This document shows, piece after piece, positions 31,103 to 42,373 of a DNA stretch of 64,000 nucleotides (positions within the stretch are counted from its first letter, which is position 1; the number at the start of each line of letters is the position of its first letter). The position numbers and the translations under genes were made by a program. The DNA is from Oreohelix idahoensis (taxonomy: Eukaryota; Mollusca; Gastropoda; Stylommatophora; Oreohelicidae). The notes below the pieces were generated by a model. It was not told the origin of the DNA and did no database searches. It saw only the letters and a program-made list of their open reading frames with translations. The stretch is taken from positions 1,013,501 through 1,077,500 of the forward strand of contig JAMPIV010005013.1 of NCBI GenBank assembly GCA_024509875.1, read 5' to 3'.

Positions 31103-32564
31103 AGCTCCGGGCCATGATAACTTAAATGCAGAGCTATTTAAGACAGAACCTGAGCTAGCAGCAGAACTATTAGAACCACTATTTGCACAAGTGTGGAAAA
31201 CGGGGACAACACCATCAGAGTGGAACAAAGGAATAATTGTCAAATTGCCCAAGAAGGGAGATCTTTCAGACTGCAATAATTGGAGAGGAATCACTCTTCT
31301 CTCAGTTCCCAGCAAAATACTAGGCAGGATAATTATACAGAGAATTTCAAAGGCAGTAGACTACAAACTGAGGAAAGAACAAGCAGGATTTAGAAAGAAC
31401 AGAAGATGTGTAGACCATATATTCACTCTCAGGAACATTATAGAGCAGTGCTCAGAATGGCAAAGACAGCTTTACATAAATTTTGTTGATTTTGAAAAGG
31501 CTTTTGACAGCATACATAGGGACAGTTTATGGAAAATACTGAGGGCTTATGGAATTCCAAGCTGCATAGTGTCAATCATAAAAAGCCTCTATGCCAACTT
31601 TACGTGTAGTGTTGGGCAGAGCAACCTAACCTTCGAGGTGAAGACAGGAGTACGACAGGGATGCCCCTTATCAACCACTCTATTTTTAACAGTCATAGAC
31701 TGAGTGATGCGTCAGACAACAGAGGGCAGTCCAAGAGGAATAAGATGGACTACATTTTCAACATTGGAAGATCTGGAATATGCAGATGACATTGCACTGC
31801 TGGCACATTCACATCAACACATCCAGGAAAAAACGGATAGACTTGATAAATTTAGCCAGCAGGTGGGCTTGAACATCAATTTAAAGAAGTCTGAGGTCAT
31901 GACGCTCAATGTGAGCAACCCTGAGCCCATATCAGTAAGGAATCAGCAACTGGTACAGACAGATACCTTCACATACCTAGGAAGCATAGTAACACCAGAC
32001 GGTGGGGCAGGCAAAGACATCAACATCAGAATGAATAAGGCAAGAACAGCTTTCTTTAGCCTAAATAACATCTGGAAGTCCTCCCAATACAGCACAAGCA
32101 CAAAATTAAGATTATACCAGAGTTGCGTGCTTTCTGTGCTTCTCTATGGTGCGGAATGCTGGAGAGTCACAGAGAAGGAAATGTCAAAATTGTCCTCTTT
32201 TCACACAACATGCCTAAGAAAAATTCACCGAATCTTTTGGCCGAATACCATCACCAACCAAGATCTGCTTACTCGTAGCAAGCAAGAGGACATGCATACC
32301 ATCATAGCTGGCAGACGCTGGAGCTGGGTTGGTCATGTCCTCAGAAGAGACCCCGATGCCATCACAAGAACAGCTATGCTTTGGACCCCTGAAGGAAAGC
32401 GAAAGAGAGGCCGACCAAAAACAACCTGGCGGAGGACTGTGGAGGCTGAGATGCAAAGAATGAACCAGAGTTGGGGCACTGTACGAAGGATGGCCACCGA
32501 CCGTGCAAAGTGGAATCAATTTGTTGTTGCCCTACAAGACGCCACTAGGCGTGATGGCCACTGA
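31044..32564 (+). pseudogene. LINE B ORF part 2: reverse transcriptase and C-terminal tail, one internal stop
   Basis: One reading frame interrupted by a single TGA at 31701-31703. Before the stop: KNGKAPGHDNLNAELFK, WRGITLLSVPSKIL, FVDFEKAFDSIHR (palm A) and TGVRQGCPLSTTLF (block B). After it: LEYADDIALLAHS (catalytic YADD), FTYLGSIVTPDG, LLYGAECWRVTEKE, RRWSWVGHVLRR and GKRKRGRPKTTWRRTV, a normal RTE-style tail to a stop at 32564. All catalytic aspartates remain. The stop falls where related elements have a tryptophan-containing stretch, so a TGG-to-TGA change is likely. Loss of function therefore rests on two lesions. Confidence 0.92.
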
Positions 32565-32601
32565 CTGCTTTGACGGTCGGTGGTTAAGGATCGAAGAAGA
32601 A

Positions 32602-32613
32602 GCTAGTAAGTGT
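32602..32613. repeat. Target-site duplication of LINE B, right
   Basis: GCTAGTAAGTGT, identical to 29274-29285. Followed by an A run at 32620-32633 that lies outside the duplication. Confidence 0.9.
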
Positions 32614-33140
32614 GTAGACAAAAAAAAAAAAAACAGTATGTAGATAAGTGAGTAATACATAGAGGTGGATGTAGCTTTTGTTTTATTTCCTTGATATTGT
32701 GGAGAAGTACGTCCCTTTCAACTTAGACTTAAGTCCGTTGGTTATTTCAGAGCTCAATTTGCCATTCAATAATACGTGAACTCTGTCAACTGGGATACAG
32801 CGTTAGATACTAAGTTATAAGAAGGACTAATAGTATCTGCCCGCTACGAATTGTTTGGTAGGTTACAATGTTAACTTTCTTTGCGCCCCCCCCCCCCCCC
32901 CTCCCCCATCCCTCTTTCTTTCCAGGCCTCGGTAACATTGAAAGCGAAACAAAAATGTAGGAGAGGATTAAATGAGGAAGACTGAGGAGATAACTGATTG
33001 CAAGAAATTGGTCGCTGAATGAGAAATTTTATTTTATGTTTATTTTTAAATTAGCGACTATATGAGCTCTCGCCCGTATGTCACCGAGGTCTGGAAGGAG
33101 AGCAAAGAATAGTAACGTCGTATCTTATGTGACCTGGCAT
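32614..33140. other. No gene recognised; C run at 32886-32902
   Basis: AT-rich flank of LINE B with one poly-C run. No element ends or motifs seen. Confidence 0.4.
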
Positions 33141-33390
33141 CGAAGGCGAGTAAGGGGAGTTGGGCATTGGGACCGGTTATCCCGTTATGGGGGGACGTGA
33201 AGCCAGTAAACACGCTCACAGCATGAACAAGCCACACAAGGCAAGTAGTATGGGAATCGGAAAATGCATGGAGAAGGGGACTGCAAACAGACATGAAAGG
33301 AATAAAGAACACATGGAAAGACAATGTACAGGAAGGCTCGGCATGAGTTTGTTGAATGCCTATGATTCATGGAGAGCTGAAGGTTAATGA
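33141..33390 (+). pseudogene. LINE family D 3' end remnant
   Basis: Low-level match to the LINE D tail. The frame 33160-33387 ends GTANRHERNKEHMERQCTGR, then LGMSLLNAYDSWRAEG and a stop, parallel to GMKGTKKSWKEF to FVVGLCSFRS at 25480-25606. It runs directly into a GATGAT repeat at 33387-33495, suggesting this LINE family ends in a GAT-type tail. Confidence 0.6.
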
Positions 33391-33495
33391 TGATATAATG
33401 ATGATGATGATAATGATGAGGGTGGTGATGATGATAATGGTGATGATGATGATGATGGTGATGATGATGGTGGTGATGATGAAGGTTATGAAGAT
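33387..33495. repeat. (GAT)n microsatellite
   Basis: Imperfect GAT/GGT trinucleotide run following a LINE D 3' end. It may have expanded from the LINE tail. Confidence 0.85.
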
Positions 33496-34414
33496 TAGTA
33501 AACGCAACGTACAGTAAAGTAACTATTTTTTCAGCCAGCTATCAATAACATCGGTCAGACAGATAAGACCTTCAGCCTCAGCAATTGAGTTGGACATCTC
33601 TCACGCAGACCCAGACGTCATTCCGCGAGTAAATTCAGATACTTTTTCAATATGTCACTCATAAAGTTGTTGAGAAAGTCAGTCAGACATTAGTTCAAGA
33701 AGTTGATCAAATAATTGCTATGAAAGTCAAGTAATAGTTCAGACACCTCGGTCAGACAAAGTTCAGAAGCCACTTAAACACTTTCATAATATTAAACGTT
33801 AAATATTTCATTATGTCACAATGTGCTCAGGGTGCTTACTTATCTGCACCATCAGTGTTTCTCAATAAGAGCTGCAGCCTCCAGTGAAGTTTTTCGTAAG
33901 GGCGGTAACTGATAAGAAGATGATGAGGGGATGAAAAGTAGGAGGTAGAGGACATTCCGAAAAAAGCAGATTGTTAGTTAGAATTTTAGGTTCCACTTTA
34001 AAAAACGGCAATCTGCCGTGTATCATACATGCAATCAGCTGCGTATCAAACATGCAGTCTGGCACGTGCCATGTTTTTCGCGCTAATGTGGAGGCACATA
34101 CGAACGAACGAACGAACGAACGAACTTTATTTTCAAAGGGTGTAGAATTGGGCACGCAGGCAAATAGAGCAATCAAGCGAACTATATATTCGCTACCATT
34201 TTCTCTCTGCTTCCTGCCAACTTACTTTGAAAGATTGCTGTCAAATAACTCAGCAATGAGTATGCAGTATTCAGCAAATTGAAAAGTTAGTTTGAAATGT
34301 ATCGTTTAGACAGCATTCTAACCTTCTTTTTCTAAACTTGTCGTTTCTGACGAGGGAAGCATGGGATAGTCAACTTCAAGAGAGAAATAAATGTGGTTAT
34401 ATTGCATGAAAAGA
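33496..34414. other. No gene recognised; (CGAA)n at about 34098-34124
   Basis: Contains a short tetranucleotide run ACGAACGAACGAACGAAC. No supported coding region or RNA gene. Confidence 0.45.
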
Positions 34415-35033
34415 ACAACCTGATGACCTGGAAACCCTCTGGCTTAAATTCAAGGACGTTATAAAGACGGCTGCAGTAGAAGCATTGGTGAAGTCCGACT
34501 TGGGATGAAGAGAAAGACGACACCTTGGTGGACAGAGGAAGTTAAAGAGAAAATAAGAAAGCAGAAAAAGGCATGGAAACAATTCTTAGGAGTTAAAAGC
34601 ACAGCAGGAAAAACAGAGAAATATAGACAATATGTGATCATCAGAACAGAAGCAAAGAATAAGGTGCTAGCAACAAAACAGAAATCATGGGAAGAATTTG
34701 GAGACAAGCTAGAAAAAAAAAAGCTCAATAAAACCAGAAATTGTTCTACATGACCCTAAAGAACATGAAAAAGGAAAAAACAGTGCACTCTTAAGTTTAT
34801 GAAGGACAAGGAAGGTAAATTGCTTACTGCCGCAAAGGAAGTAATGGAAAGATGGAAAGAATATTTCTCAGAACTCCTTGATCAGCATCAGAAGTGATAA
34901 CCATTAGCACAGAAGAGAAAACCAATGGTCGCGAAGATGACATCAAGATGGAAGAAATGAAGGCAGCACTGGGGAAAATCAAGATGGGCAAAGCAGCAAG
35001 GCATGATGGTATAACACCAGAAATGGTTAAGTA
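34415..35033 (+). pseudogene. LINE family A copy 2, segment 1 (linker and RT start)
   Basis: Coding-derived sequence before the RT core. The frame 34505-34753 reads KTTPWWTEEVKEKIRKQKKA, then KQKSWEEFGDKLEK. These are typical of the region between endonuclease and RT in RTE-like LINEs. It continues at 34894-35033 with TISTEEKTNGREDDIKMEEM, then KMGKAARHDGITPEMVKY, collinear with copy 1 at 6431-6570. It is cut at TA 35032-35033 by a mariner and resumes at 36373. The upstream boundary is uncertain, and no endonuclease is visible. Confidence 0.85.
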
Positions 35034-36372
35034 CGAGGGGCGTTCAGAAAGTAATGCACCACATCGTTTTTCTCAGCTAATAATGAAGATAGAAGCATGA
35101 AATTTTGCACACTTCAAATATGGCATGTTTCAATTATGTGTACCAAATTGCACTGCAACCGGCCAAATTATACAGCTGCCCTAAACCGTTGAAATGGAGC
35201 ATGTTAGCAACTTGCGTTATAAGCAGCGAAATGTGATAGAATTTCTCGTTGCAGAGAAGGAAACTGTTGTGAACATTCACAAGCGTCTATGTGATGTGTA
35301 TGGAAGTTTTGCAGTCGACAGGAGTACAGTCAGTCGCTGGGTTCAGAGAATCAAAAAATCAGGAAGTGGAGATACGGAGCTCCTTGATCGGCCGCGCTGT
35401 GGACGTCCTGCCACAGCCACCAACGCAGAAATGTTGAAATGCGCTGAGGGCATTATTCTTACTGATAGGCGAATCACTACTCAACAACTGGTCTTACAGC
35501 TGTCAGTCAGCATTGGTAGTGCAAATGCAGTTATAAAAACTCTCGGATTTTCTAAGGTTTGCGCAAGATGGGTTCCTCGAAGTCTCACAAATGACCACCG
35601 ATTGCAAAGGAAAGCAATTTCTTCTGAATTGTTGGAGCGTTTCAATGCTGATGGAGCGAATTTTTTGGCTAAGATCGTTACAGGTGACGAAACCTGGGCA
35701 CATCATTTTGAACCTGAGACAAAAAGACAGTCAATGGAGTGGCATCATCCGCAATCACCACGAAGAAAGAAATTCAAGACAATTCCTTCAGCTGGAAAGA
35801 TCATGATCACTGTCTTTTGGGACATTGAAGGTGTGATTCTCGTGGACGTTATGCCAAGAGGAAAGACAATCAATTCGCAAGCTTACATTAAGACATTGAA
35901 AAAACTCAATCAACGTTTTCGTAGAGTTCGGCTGCACAAGAATACAGCAGACCTGCGTCTCCTTCACGACAATGCGCGACCTCACACAAGTCTGGCAACA
36001 CGGGAAGCAATCACCAAATTGGGTTGGACTGTACTACCCCATCCACCCTATAGTCCCGATTAGGCACCCTCTGATTTTCATCTATTTGGTCCACTTAAAG
36101 ATGCACTCCGTGGGACAAGGTTTGAAGATGATGAAGGAGTGATGCATGCGGCGAAGAAATGGCTACATGATCAAGACAAAATCTGGTACGGGCTAGGAAT
36201 ACATGCACTTGTTTCGTGCTGGCATAAAGCCGTACAAGTTGATGGGGATTATGTTGAATAATACCGATGTTTACATGACATATCCATGTATATTGTGTAT
36301 AAATTTCATGCTTTTTGAATGAACAGCTCCTCAGAAAAACGATGTGGTACATTACTTTCTGAACGCCCCTCG
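35034..36372 (+). mobile_element. mariner (Tc1/mariner) transposon with TIRs and TA duplication
   Basis: Length 1339 bp. Left end CGAGGGGCGTTCAGAAAGTA and the following 20 bases reappear inverted at the right end. Together they give terminal inverted repeats of about 40 bp with one mismatch seen (position 24). TA dinucleotides flank it at 35032-35033 and 36373-36374. The matching site in LINE A copy 1 (TA at 6569-6570) is uninterrupted, which confirms the insertion and its exact ends. It encodes one transposase. Near-perfect TIRs indicate a fairly recent insertion. Confidence 0.97.
35194..36261 (+). pseudogene. mariner transposase with one in-frame stop
   Basis: 355 codons from ATG to TAA 36259-36261, with one TAG at 36061-36063 (codon 290). 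The N-terminal half is a paired helix-turn-helix DNA-binding region (about 1-110), including VDRSTVSRWVQRIKKSGSGD and RPRCGRPAT. The DDE-type catalytic domain shows VTGDETWAHHFEPETKRQS (first D) and LLHDNARPHTS (second D). After the stop comes APSDFHLFGPLKDALRG, whose D is the third acid, 34 residues after the second (the DD34D mariner signature). The stop lies four codons before that D, so the translated product would lack the third catalytic acid. No frameshift was seen. Confidence 0.95.
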
Positions 36373-36898
36373 TACATGGGAGCAGCAGGCGACTTATTTC
36401 TTCTTTGGGTCGTATTTATAAAAAGCGTGACAACTGACAATGTAGAAATCATAGAGGCATATCCCTTCTCAGCGTCCCCGGTAAAATCTACTCTAGAATC
36501 CTGGAGCAGAGACAGACGCCTAACTGAGCCACAAATGGATCAGGTTCAATGTGGCTTCCGAGCAAACCGAAGTACTCAAGGCCTGGTCTTCAAACTCAGA
36601 CAGCTGAGTGAAAAGGCCCTTGAGTATAAAGGTGAGATGCACCTTTGTTTCTTGGATCTGGAAAAGGCATTTGACAAGGTCCCCTGGAGCAAACTTTGGG
36701 ACCGCTTGGCAAGGAAGAACATTCCAGCACCTCGGATACGTGCTATAACAGAGCTTCTACAAGTCTTGTAGACATTATGTGATGACGGTAAACCAAAAGA
36801 AAGAAGAGATCATGACCACCACTGGTGTAAAACAAGGTGATATCCTGTCACAGTAGTTGTCCTTACTCCTCATGGATGATATCATCAAAATTGTAAGG
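36373..36898 (+). pseudogene. LINE family A copy 2, segment 2 (RT palm)
   Basis: Resumes collinearly with copy 1 at 6569. The frame 36319-36771 contains PQMDQVQCGFRANRSTQGLV and CFLDLEKAFDKVPW (palm A). Relative to copy 1 about 80 bp are missing near 36410-36430, plus further indels. It reaches the block B region near 36830 and stops at 36898, where repeat X begins. It continues at 46433. Confidence 0.85.
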
Positions 36899-39159
36899 TT
36901 TGTCACGGAATTGCCTCCCCTGCTTTGCAGTAGGGGTCCAACAGTGGCCAAAACTCAAGAGTAGCTAATAGTAATGTGGGTCTTCAAAGGTGGCTACCTT
37001 CGCACAAGATTACTCTTGGCAGAGTTGTAGATAGAAGGATAATGATGCTTCTATGTCAAGGGAGTGTTCATAAGATATTTCAAAAGTCAAGAACAATGCT
37101 GCATTGGGCAGAGCAATTGTTAACTTATATCTGATCCGCCGCCTTTTATGCAGAATTAAGCAATTATTAATTTCAGCTCGTTCAAGCGCCCACCCTTATT
37201 TACTCAGTGGAATTCTTATTATTATGGTATAGCTCTGTTTAGAGTGTATTTAGTAAAGTGACTAAGACAAACATGCAGTAAATTCATAATGATTAAATCG
37301 ACTTTAAATTTGTATACTTACAAATAAAACAAATTAATAATCAACTAAGTTTTAACAGTTTGAAAAATTGAATAATCTTTAACAGAAACTACTCATCATC
37401 GTGTGATAGTAGAGTGTTTTATGTAAGAAGTCACTTGGCAGCTTTTAGGTTCGACTTAGCTGCAAATGGTAGTTTCTTCTCCCGCTGGGTTGTTGGGTTC
37501 TGTGCAGATAGGTCACTGGAGTTCTCGTGTCTCTGGTCAACATTAAAGGCGCAGCACGTTCCAAGTAAGATCAGGGAGTAACTGCAAAGCTGGTCCCGTG
37601 TCTCTAAGACCCTCTGATGATGGTGTCTAGATCGACGTCAGTCCACTTCTACTCTCACTTTGTTCCAGATATTAGTACCCTCACTGGTACCACCAATTAC
37701 TATGGTAAAAGAAGAGAAACGAGTTTACTGACACATACTTATGTGTCCCCCTCTTCCTATTCCACCATCCCATCTCCCCTCAGACTATACCCTCGATGAG
37801 AATTAAGCTTAATCCCTCAAGAGAAAACTTTCTTTACATTTAAATTGAATAGCTTTATATTTACTTTACATTCACATAAAAAGGTTAATAGTATACATAG
37901 AATATGTTTACATTTATATCTACACTGGTTGAAAAATGTTCACAATATAGATTGAATATGTTTTCAGTTAAATCTGCACTGGTTGAAAAGCTTGAAATCT
38001 TTCATTAATTTTACAGCGAATATGTTTACATAGACATTTAACAGGTTTGAAACCTGTACATATTATAATTAGAATGTACATAATTTCTTTCAGCTTTCCC
38101 TCCCTGCTCCCTATGCAACTTGGGACTACATATGCTTTTAGATCTCTTTAATAAACTAGCAATAAAGCAGTCACCAGACCGTGCAGTGTGGTTTATAAAA
38201 TAATCATTCTATACACTGAGGTTGCCACCCTCAAATGACTTGGACATCCACTATCAATTTTCACATATTAATATTCACATGGCAATATATACATATTAGT
38301 TCACATGTGAGTAATGAAAAATTGAGAATGTAAAATGTACAACTTACGCCAAGCTTGGCTCACAGACTGTTTGCTCAGAGGAATAAAGTTAAGGCACTAG
38401 CAGATGCCTTTTTACACGTTTCTGGGGTGTTGTTATGTTAACAATGAATCCCACAATGACTCCGTGTTTTCATTTTCCTCAGATCTCGGTTTTCCTCATC
38501 AAAATGGTTTTCCTGGGCTCTTTAATTCCTTCAAGATGTTCCACAAAGTCTGGTCTGATATATATGAAATCCCATTTTAACTCTGGCAGTCTGATGGTGT
38601 TCTTGGCACGAGTGAATTTTCAGAGTGTCTTAAAAGTGCAAAAAGGTCAGGTTATATTGCCTGTCCTCCCCCGCATTTGCTTGTTACGATGCTAAGCAGG
38701 GCTCCAATCGTTTCGAACATGCGTGTTTAGGTGGTGTATTTCAAAACGATTTCCGCCTGAAATTCTGTGCGTGATGCAAAAGGTCACCTCTCCCATATAT
38801 GGAAATAAAACATCCGATTGCTTTCTCTGCAAATGCCTACAATTACATCTTACAAGGTATGCAGGAAACGATTATGTCATTCCTGTGCTTTAACAAATGA
38901 GTTATCTTCCCGTAGTGGCGATCAAACTTTCAGCGTATTACCATCTTGGCGAAAAACGCACCCTGGCCTCATCAGCGATTAAACAACTGCACTGGGCGAT
39001 TTTAGTGTTAATCGATCTTCTGAAGCGGACAGACGTATTTTTGCTAAACTCAAAATTAACAAGTCTGATACGTCCTTTTCAGGAGGAAACACAGTGGATA
39101 AATTCATCAAACTACTCAAGTTTAAAATAAGTGGTTAAATTTTGTATCTATCTTTAGTA

Positions 39160-39640
39160 TTAGCTTATTGCTGTTAGGTTTAGGTGACTAGGTAATTGAT
39201 AGCTAGAAGTAGTATTATAAGTTAGGAATTCTATTAAATACGCTTGATAGACATATTGAATATAAGTGGCGATTTCTTTTTAGTTTGATTTAAGTATTTG
39301 CTTATTACATTTAATATCAAGTAATTGGTGACTAGTTAAGTATCGCTTGGATTATTAATATAATTCACGAATTTTACTTCCAAAAAAATACAAATAATAG
39401 AAATTAAATAGATGCAAGCGCCACATGTCACTTGCTTGTGTGAGATCTGGCAGCCATCTTGATAGACATAATTTAAGTGATGATTTTCTTTATAGTTTGA
39501 TGTAAGTATTAGATTATTGCAGTTAATATTAAGTATTATGGGACTATTTAACTATTGATATAAATATTTGTATAATTTAGGAATTGTAGTGAGGAAAAAA
39601 ATAAAAATAAAATAAACCAAAAACCATAGATTACTAATAA
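39160..39640. repeat. Duplicated modules in the 5' leader of LINE E
   Basis: Two diverged copies of one AT-rich module: GATAGACATATTGAATATAA at 39247 and GATAGACATAATTTAAGTGA at 39461, each followed by a similar 100-bp stretch with TTTAGTTTGAT, TAAGTATT and ATATTAAGTA. The separation is about 214 bp. Some LINEs carry tandem promoter-containing 5' monomers. Whether these act so is unknown. Confidence 0.55.
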
Positions 39641-40139
39641 TAATATTCAGCCATCAAAATATAATTTAAGTAAAACAAATAACTTAAAGTTACCTGGCAA
39701 AATTCGAACTAGATTTAACTGTTCAACAAGGTCTACTAGACAGGTTTAAAAGTGTTTCTTAAATAATAATATTATAAAAATTTTAAAAAAAGAAAGGAGA
39801 AAGCAAGGATATACACAACTTAAGATTAAAGCAGTGAGACTAGGGATAAACATTAAAGTTCATACAAAACCAAGCACATAATAAAAAGAGTAGTAGCAAA
39901 TTAAAAGGCAGGGACAATGCCACCGATAACCAGTGCACAGTCCGGGAAAGAGTGGGCCAAGACACCCGAAAAGGACAAAACACCAAACGTGACAGAAAAA
40001 AACAGGACCACGAACACAGAAATAAAGGACAGGATAGAGACAATAAGGGAAAAACAGGAAGGAGGCTCAGAAGTAAAAACAACAATAAGCATAAACAATA
40101 AAGACGAAAATTCAGGAACCAGGACAGCTAACTAAAAGA

Positions 40140-41040
40140 TAGGACCCAGGGAAGATGACAATTAGGACAACCAGAAAAACACAACCAAAAGAAGTCATGA
40201 AACCAGAGCAGAAAACAAAGAAGACTCCAACCAAAAGGAAACCCCCAAAAAGTTAAAATTACACAAATAGCTGGAACAGAAGCCACGCTTCGATCTCTCC
40301 CAGACGACAAAATCCTGGTGATCCTGGAAAAAGTAATTGATAAAAAAAGTTATTGCCAAAATACAAAAACAAAACAGTGGAATAATTTTAACACTAAATG
40401 AAACAGAAAAAACCAAAACTTTACTACAAGAACTGCAGGAAAAACCAAAATTGATCCAATTGACCCACAACATCAAAATATAAATAGAAATTTCAAAAGA
40501 AACCAGAAGATGTATTGTAAAAGGTATAAACCCAACCCTTTCAGATGAGGAAGTTTTAAACAACCTGGCCAAACAGAACCCAGATTTAAAGCTGGTACAT
40601 GTGGAACGAATAACAGTGAAAGGGAGTATAGTAACCCCAGTGGTAGTAATAACGACAGAAGGGAGGGAACCCCCAAGACAGTACTATTTGGGAAAGCTAA
40701 AAAGAACACAGAAGCCTTCATCCCCCCAGTTTTGCAGTGCTCCAACTGCTTGAAATTTGGCCATGGCCGACACAGTTGCAGGGGGAAGACCGTATGTAGG
40801 TTTTGTGCCGGGGCGCACCCTTTTACGCAGTGCGAAAATACTAAGTCAGATACTGACTATAAAAAGAGTAATGAAAACAGAAAATGCATTAATTGCAAAG
40901 GGAACCACAGCGCCAGGTTCCAGGGCTGCCCAGTGTATCAGCAGACCAAAAAAGCACTGAAGGAATCAATAACAACCAAAACCCCTTTAAAAATGGTCAT
41001 TAAAGACAAAAAAGGAAAACAATACATAAACGAGCACTAA
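40140..41040 (+). pseudogene. LINE E ORF1 (gag-like protein) with zinc knuckles
   Basis: The readable part is in two frames. First, near 40540-40735, comes an RRM-like gag stretch, SDEEVLNNLAKQNPDLKLVH, then PPRQYYLGKLKR. Then 40732-41040 has MQCSNCLKFGHGRHSC (CX2CX4HX4C), CRFCAGAHPFTQC and CINCKGNHSARFQGC, a run of three CCHC/CCHC-like zinc knuckles as in ORF1 proteins of I and Jockey LINEs. These proteins bind the element RNA. Stops in the 40140-40500 part and a frame change near 40735 break it. A possible N-terminus is the frame 39917-40135, MPPITSAQSGKEW. Confidence 0.8.
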
Positions 41041-41688
41041 AGTAATAACAGAAATTAAGAGTGTGTGGTATTGAGGTAGATTGTCCTGTGCATATGTTAG
41101 CACAATGTCTGACACTGTTTGTTATGTCCATTGTATGTGAGGACAGAATAGTGCTGGACCATACAGGGGTTGTGATTATTTGTATTCCAGGTTTTATCCT
41201 GCAAACTACCAGAAGTGCATGAATCATCTATCTGTGTTGAACTCTGAGGTGCAAGTGCTCTTAAAATCATTGGAGCCAGATACCCAGCGTCTACTGCCTG
41301 GCAATTCACAGACGTGTTAGTCCATGGCAGGAGTGTGATTGATATCTACATAGAAGATAAGTGGCAAAACCAAGCCACTAGTCAGCCAATTCAGACTCTA
41401 CCTCTAATATATACAATAAAAAGATAAAAATACAGTGTATAATGAATCCTTGTGGACATAAATATGATAATTACTACTTCACAGTCCAGTAAGAGTGACA
41501 AAACATTAGATAATGGTTAATCAAAAGGTGAAATTTATCATATTGATTCATTTTGATAATTGATTTTCCATGCTTATTTATTTCATTATGTAAATACATT
41601 TGATTCATTATAAGTAACCTAACCGAAAAGACAAACGGTATAGGTTAAATAAATTGTAAATATGTACCATCAGACTTGCTAAAATTAT

Positions 41689-41739
<51 letters not shown>

Positions 41740-41999
41740 GAGCCGCGCTGGTGTAATGGCTTCGGCGTTGTACTGGCGACCAGGTGTTCATGGTTCAAAC
41801 CCGGGCGTCAGCGTTTGAAGAAATGTTTACGGCCGGAAATTTGACTGAATAGCCTGAACGGCTCCTGTGATAAACCCTCTGTGGATGGGAAGGAGCGAAG
41901 CTCCTGACCGGGTTGGAAGGAAAGTCCTCAGGTTCCCCAGCCTCGCAATGACATGTCATTGGGCCGAAGGGCTGAAAGACCAAGTGCCCCTGGTTAAGG

Positions 42000-42086
<87 letters not shown>

Positions 42087-42373
42087 ATAATTAGTACCCT
42101 ATCATAATTAGCCATAATAAAAAATAATAATAACACATAATATCAGGGGAGAATCGTGAAAGGGAGAAAATAGACTTTCAGGACATCCACTCTCATCACA
42201 CCTGGAGGTTTATACAGCTGAATTCTACCTTTGATGTCGATACACCCTTATTCTTTTCAGAAAAGGGGGTATTTCTTGTAAGACCAGTCTCTTATCTGGC
42301 ACTGTCCTGGTATCATCTGATACATCTTTTGGTCCAGGATAACTTTAGATTTCAATAACATCAACTCCCTTTC
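41041..42373. other. LINE E interior: ORF1-ORF2 interval, TA repeats, SINE, lost endonuclease
   Basis: Endonuclease motifs expected before the RT are absent here, apart from SDHLPIVIT at 42390-42420 just downstream. The interval contains a (TA)n run at 41695-41736, a SINE at 41737-42013, a second (TA)n run at 42014-42084 and otherwise unassigned AT-rich DNA. The endonuclease was probably deleted or replaced. Confidence 0.6.
41737..42013 (+). mobile_element. tRNA-derived SINE, family 3, between TA repeats
   Basis: The head GGGGAGCCGCGCTGGTGTAA with an A-box-like TGGTGTAATGG and, about 45 bases on, a B-box GGTTCAAACCC. A body of about 190 bp follows with GACATGTCATTGGGCCGAAG and ends in an A run at 41999-42013. 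(TA)n lies on both sides, so the element entered or generated a TA microsatellite. A functional tRNA is excluded by the extended body and the lack of a cloverleaf 3' half. Confidence 0.8.

Larger units (their letters stand above)
29286..32601 (+). mobile_element. Full-length RTE-like LINE (family B), 3.3 kb
   Basis: Bounded by an exact 12-bp target-site duplication (29274-29285 and 32602-32613). It consists of a leader of about 250 bp, one long endonuclease-RT coding region and a short 3' end finishing in GAAGAAGAA. The length, the lack of a separate gag ORF, the apurinic-type endonuclease and the short microsatellite tail match the RTE class. Only one frame change and one stop interrupt the coding region, so this is a young copy. 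The leader and the tail are reused in the short element at 28280-28464. The clade name is inferred from architecture and motifs. Confidence 0.92.

Noticed and set aside
40732..41040. Host zinc-finger protein
   Set aside because: The CCHC knuckles lie inside LINE E between its 5' leader and its RT, as expected for a LINE ORF1.
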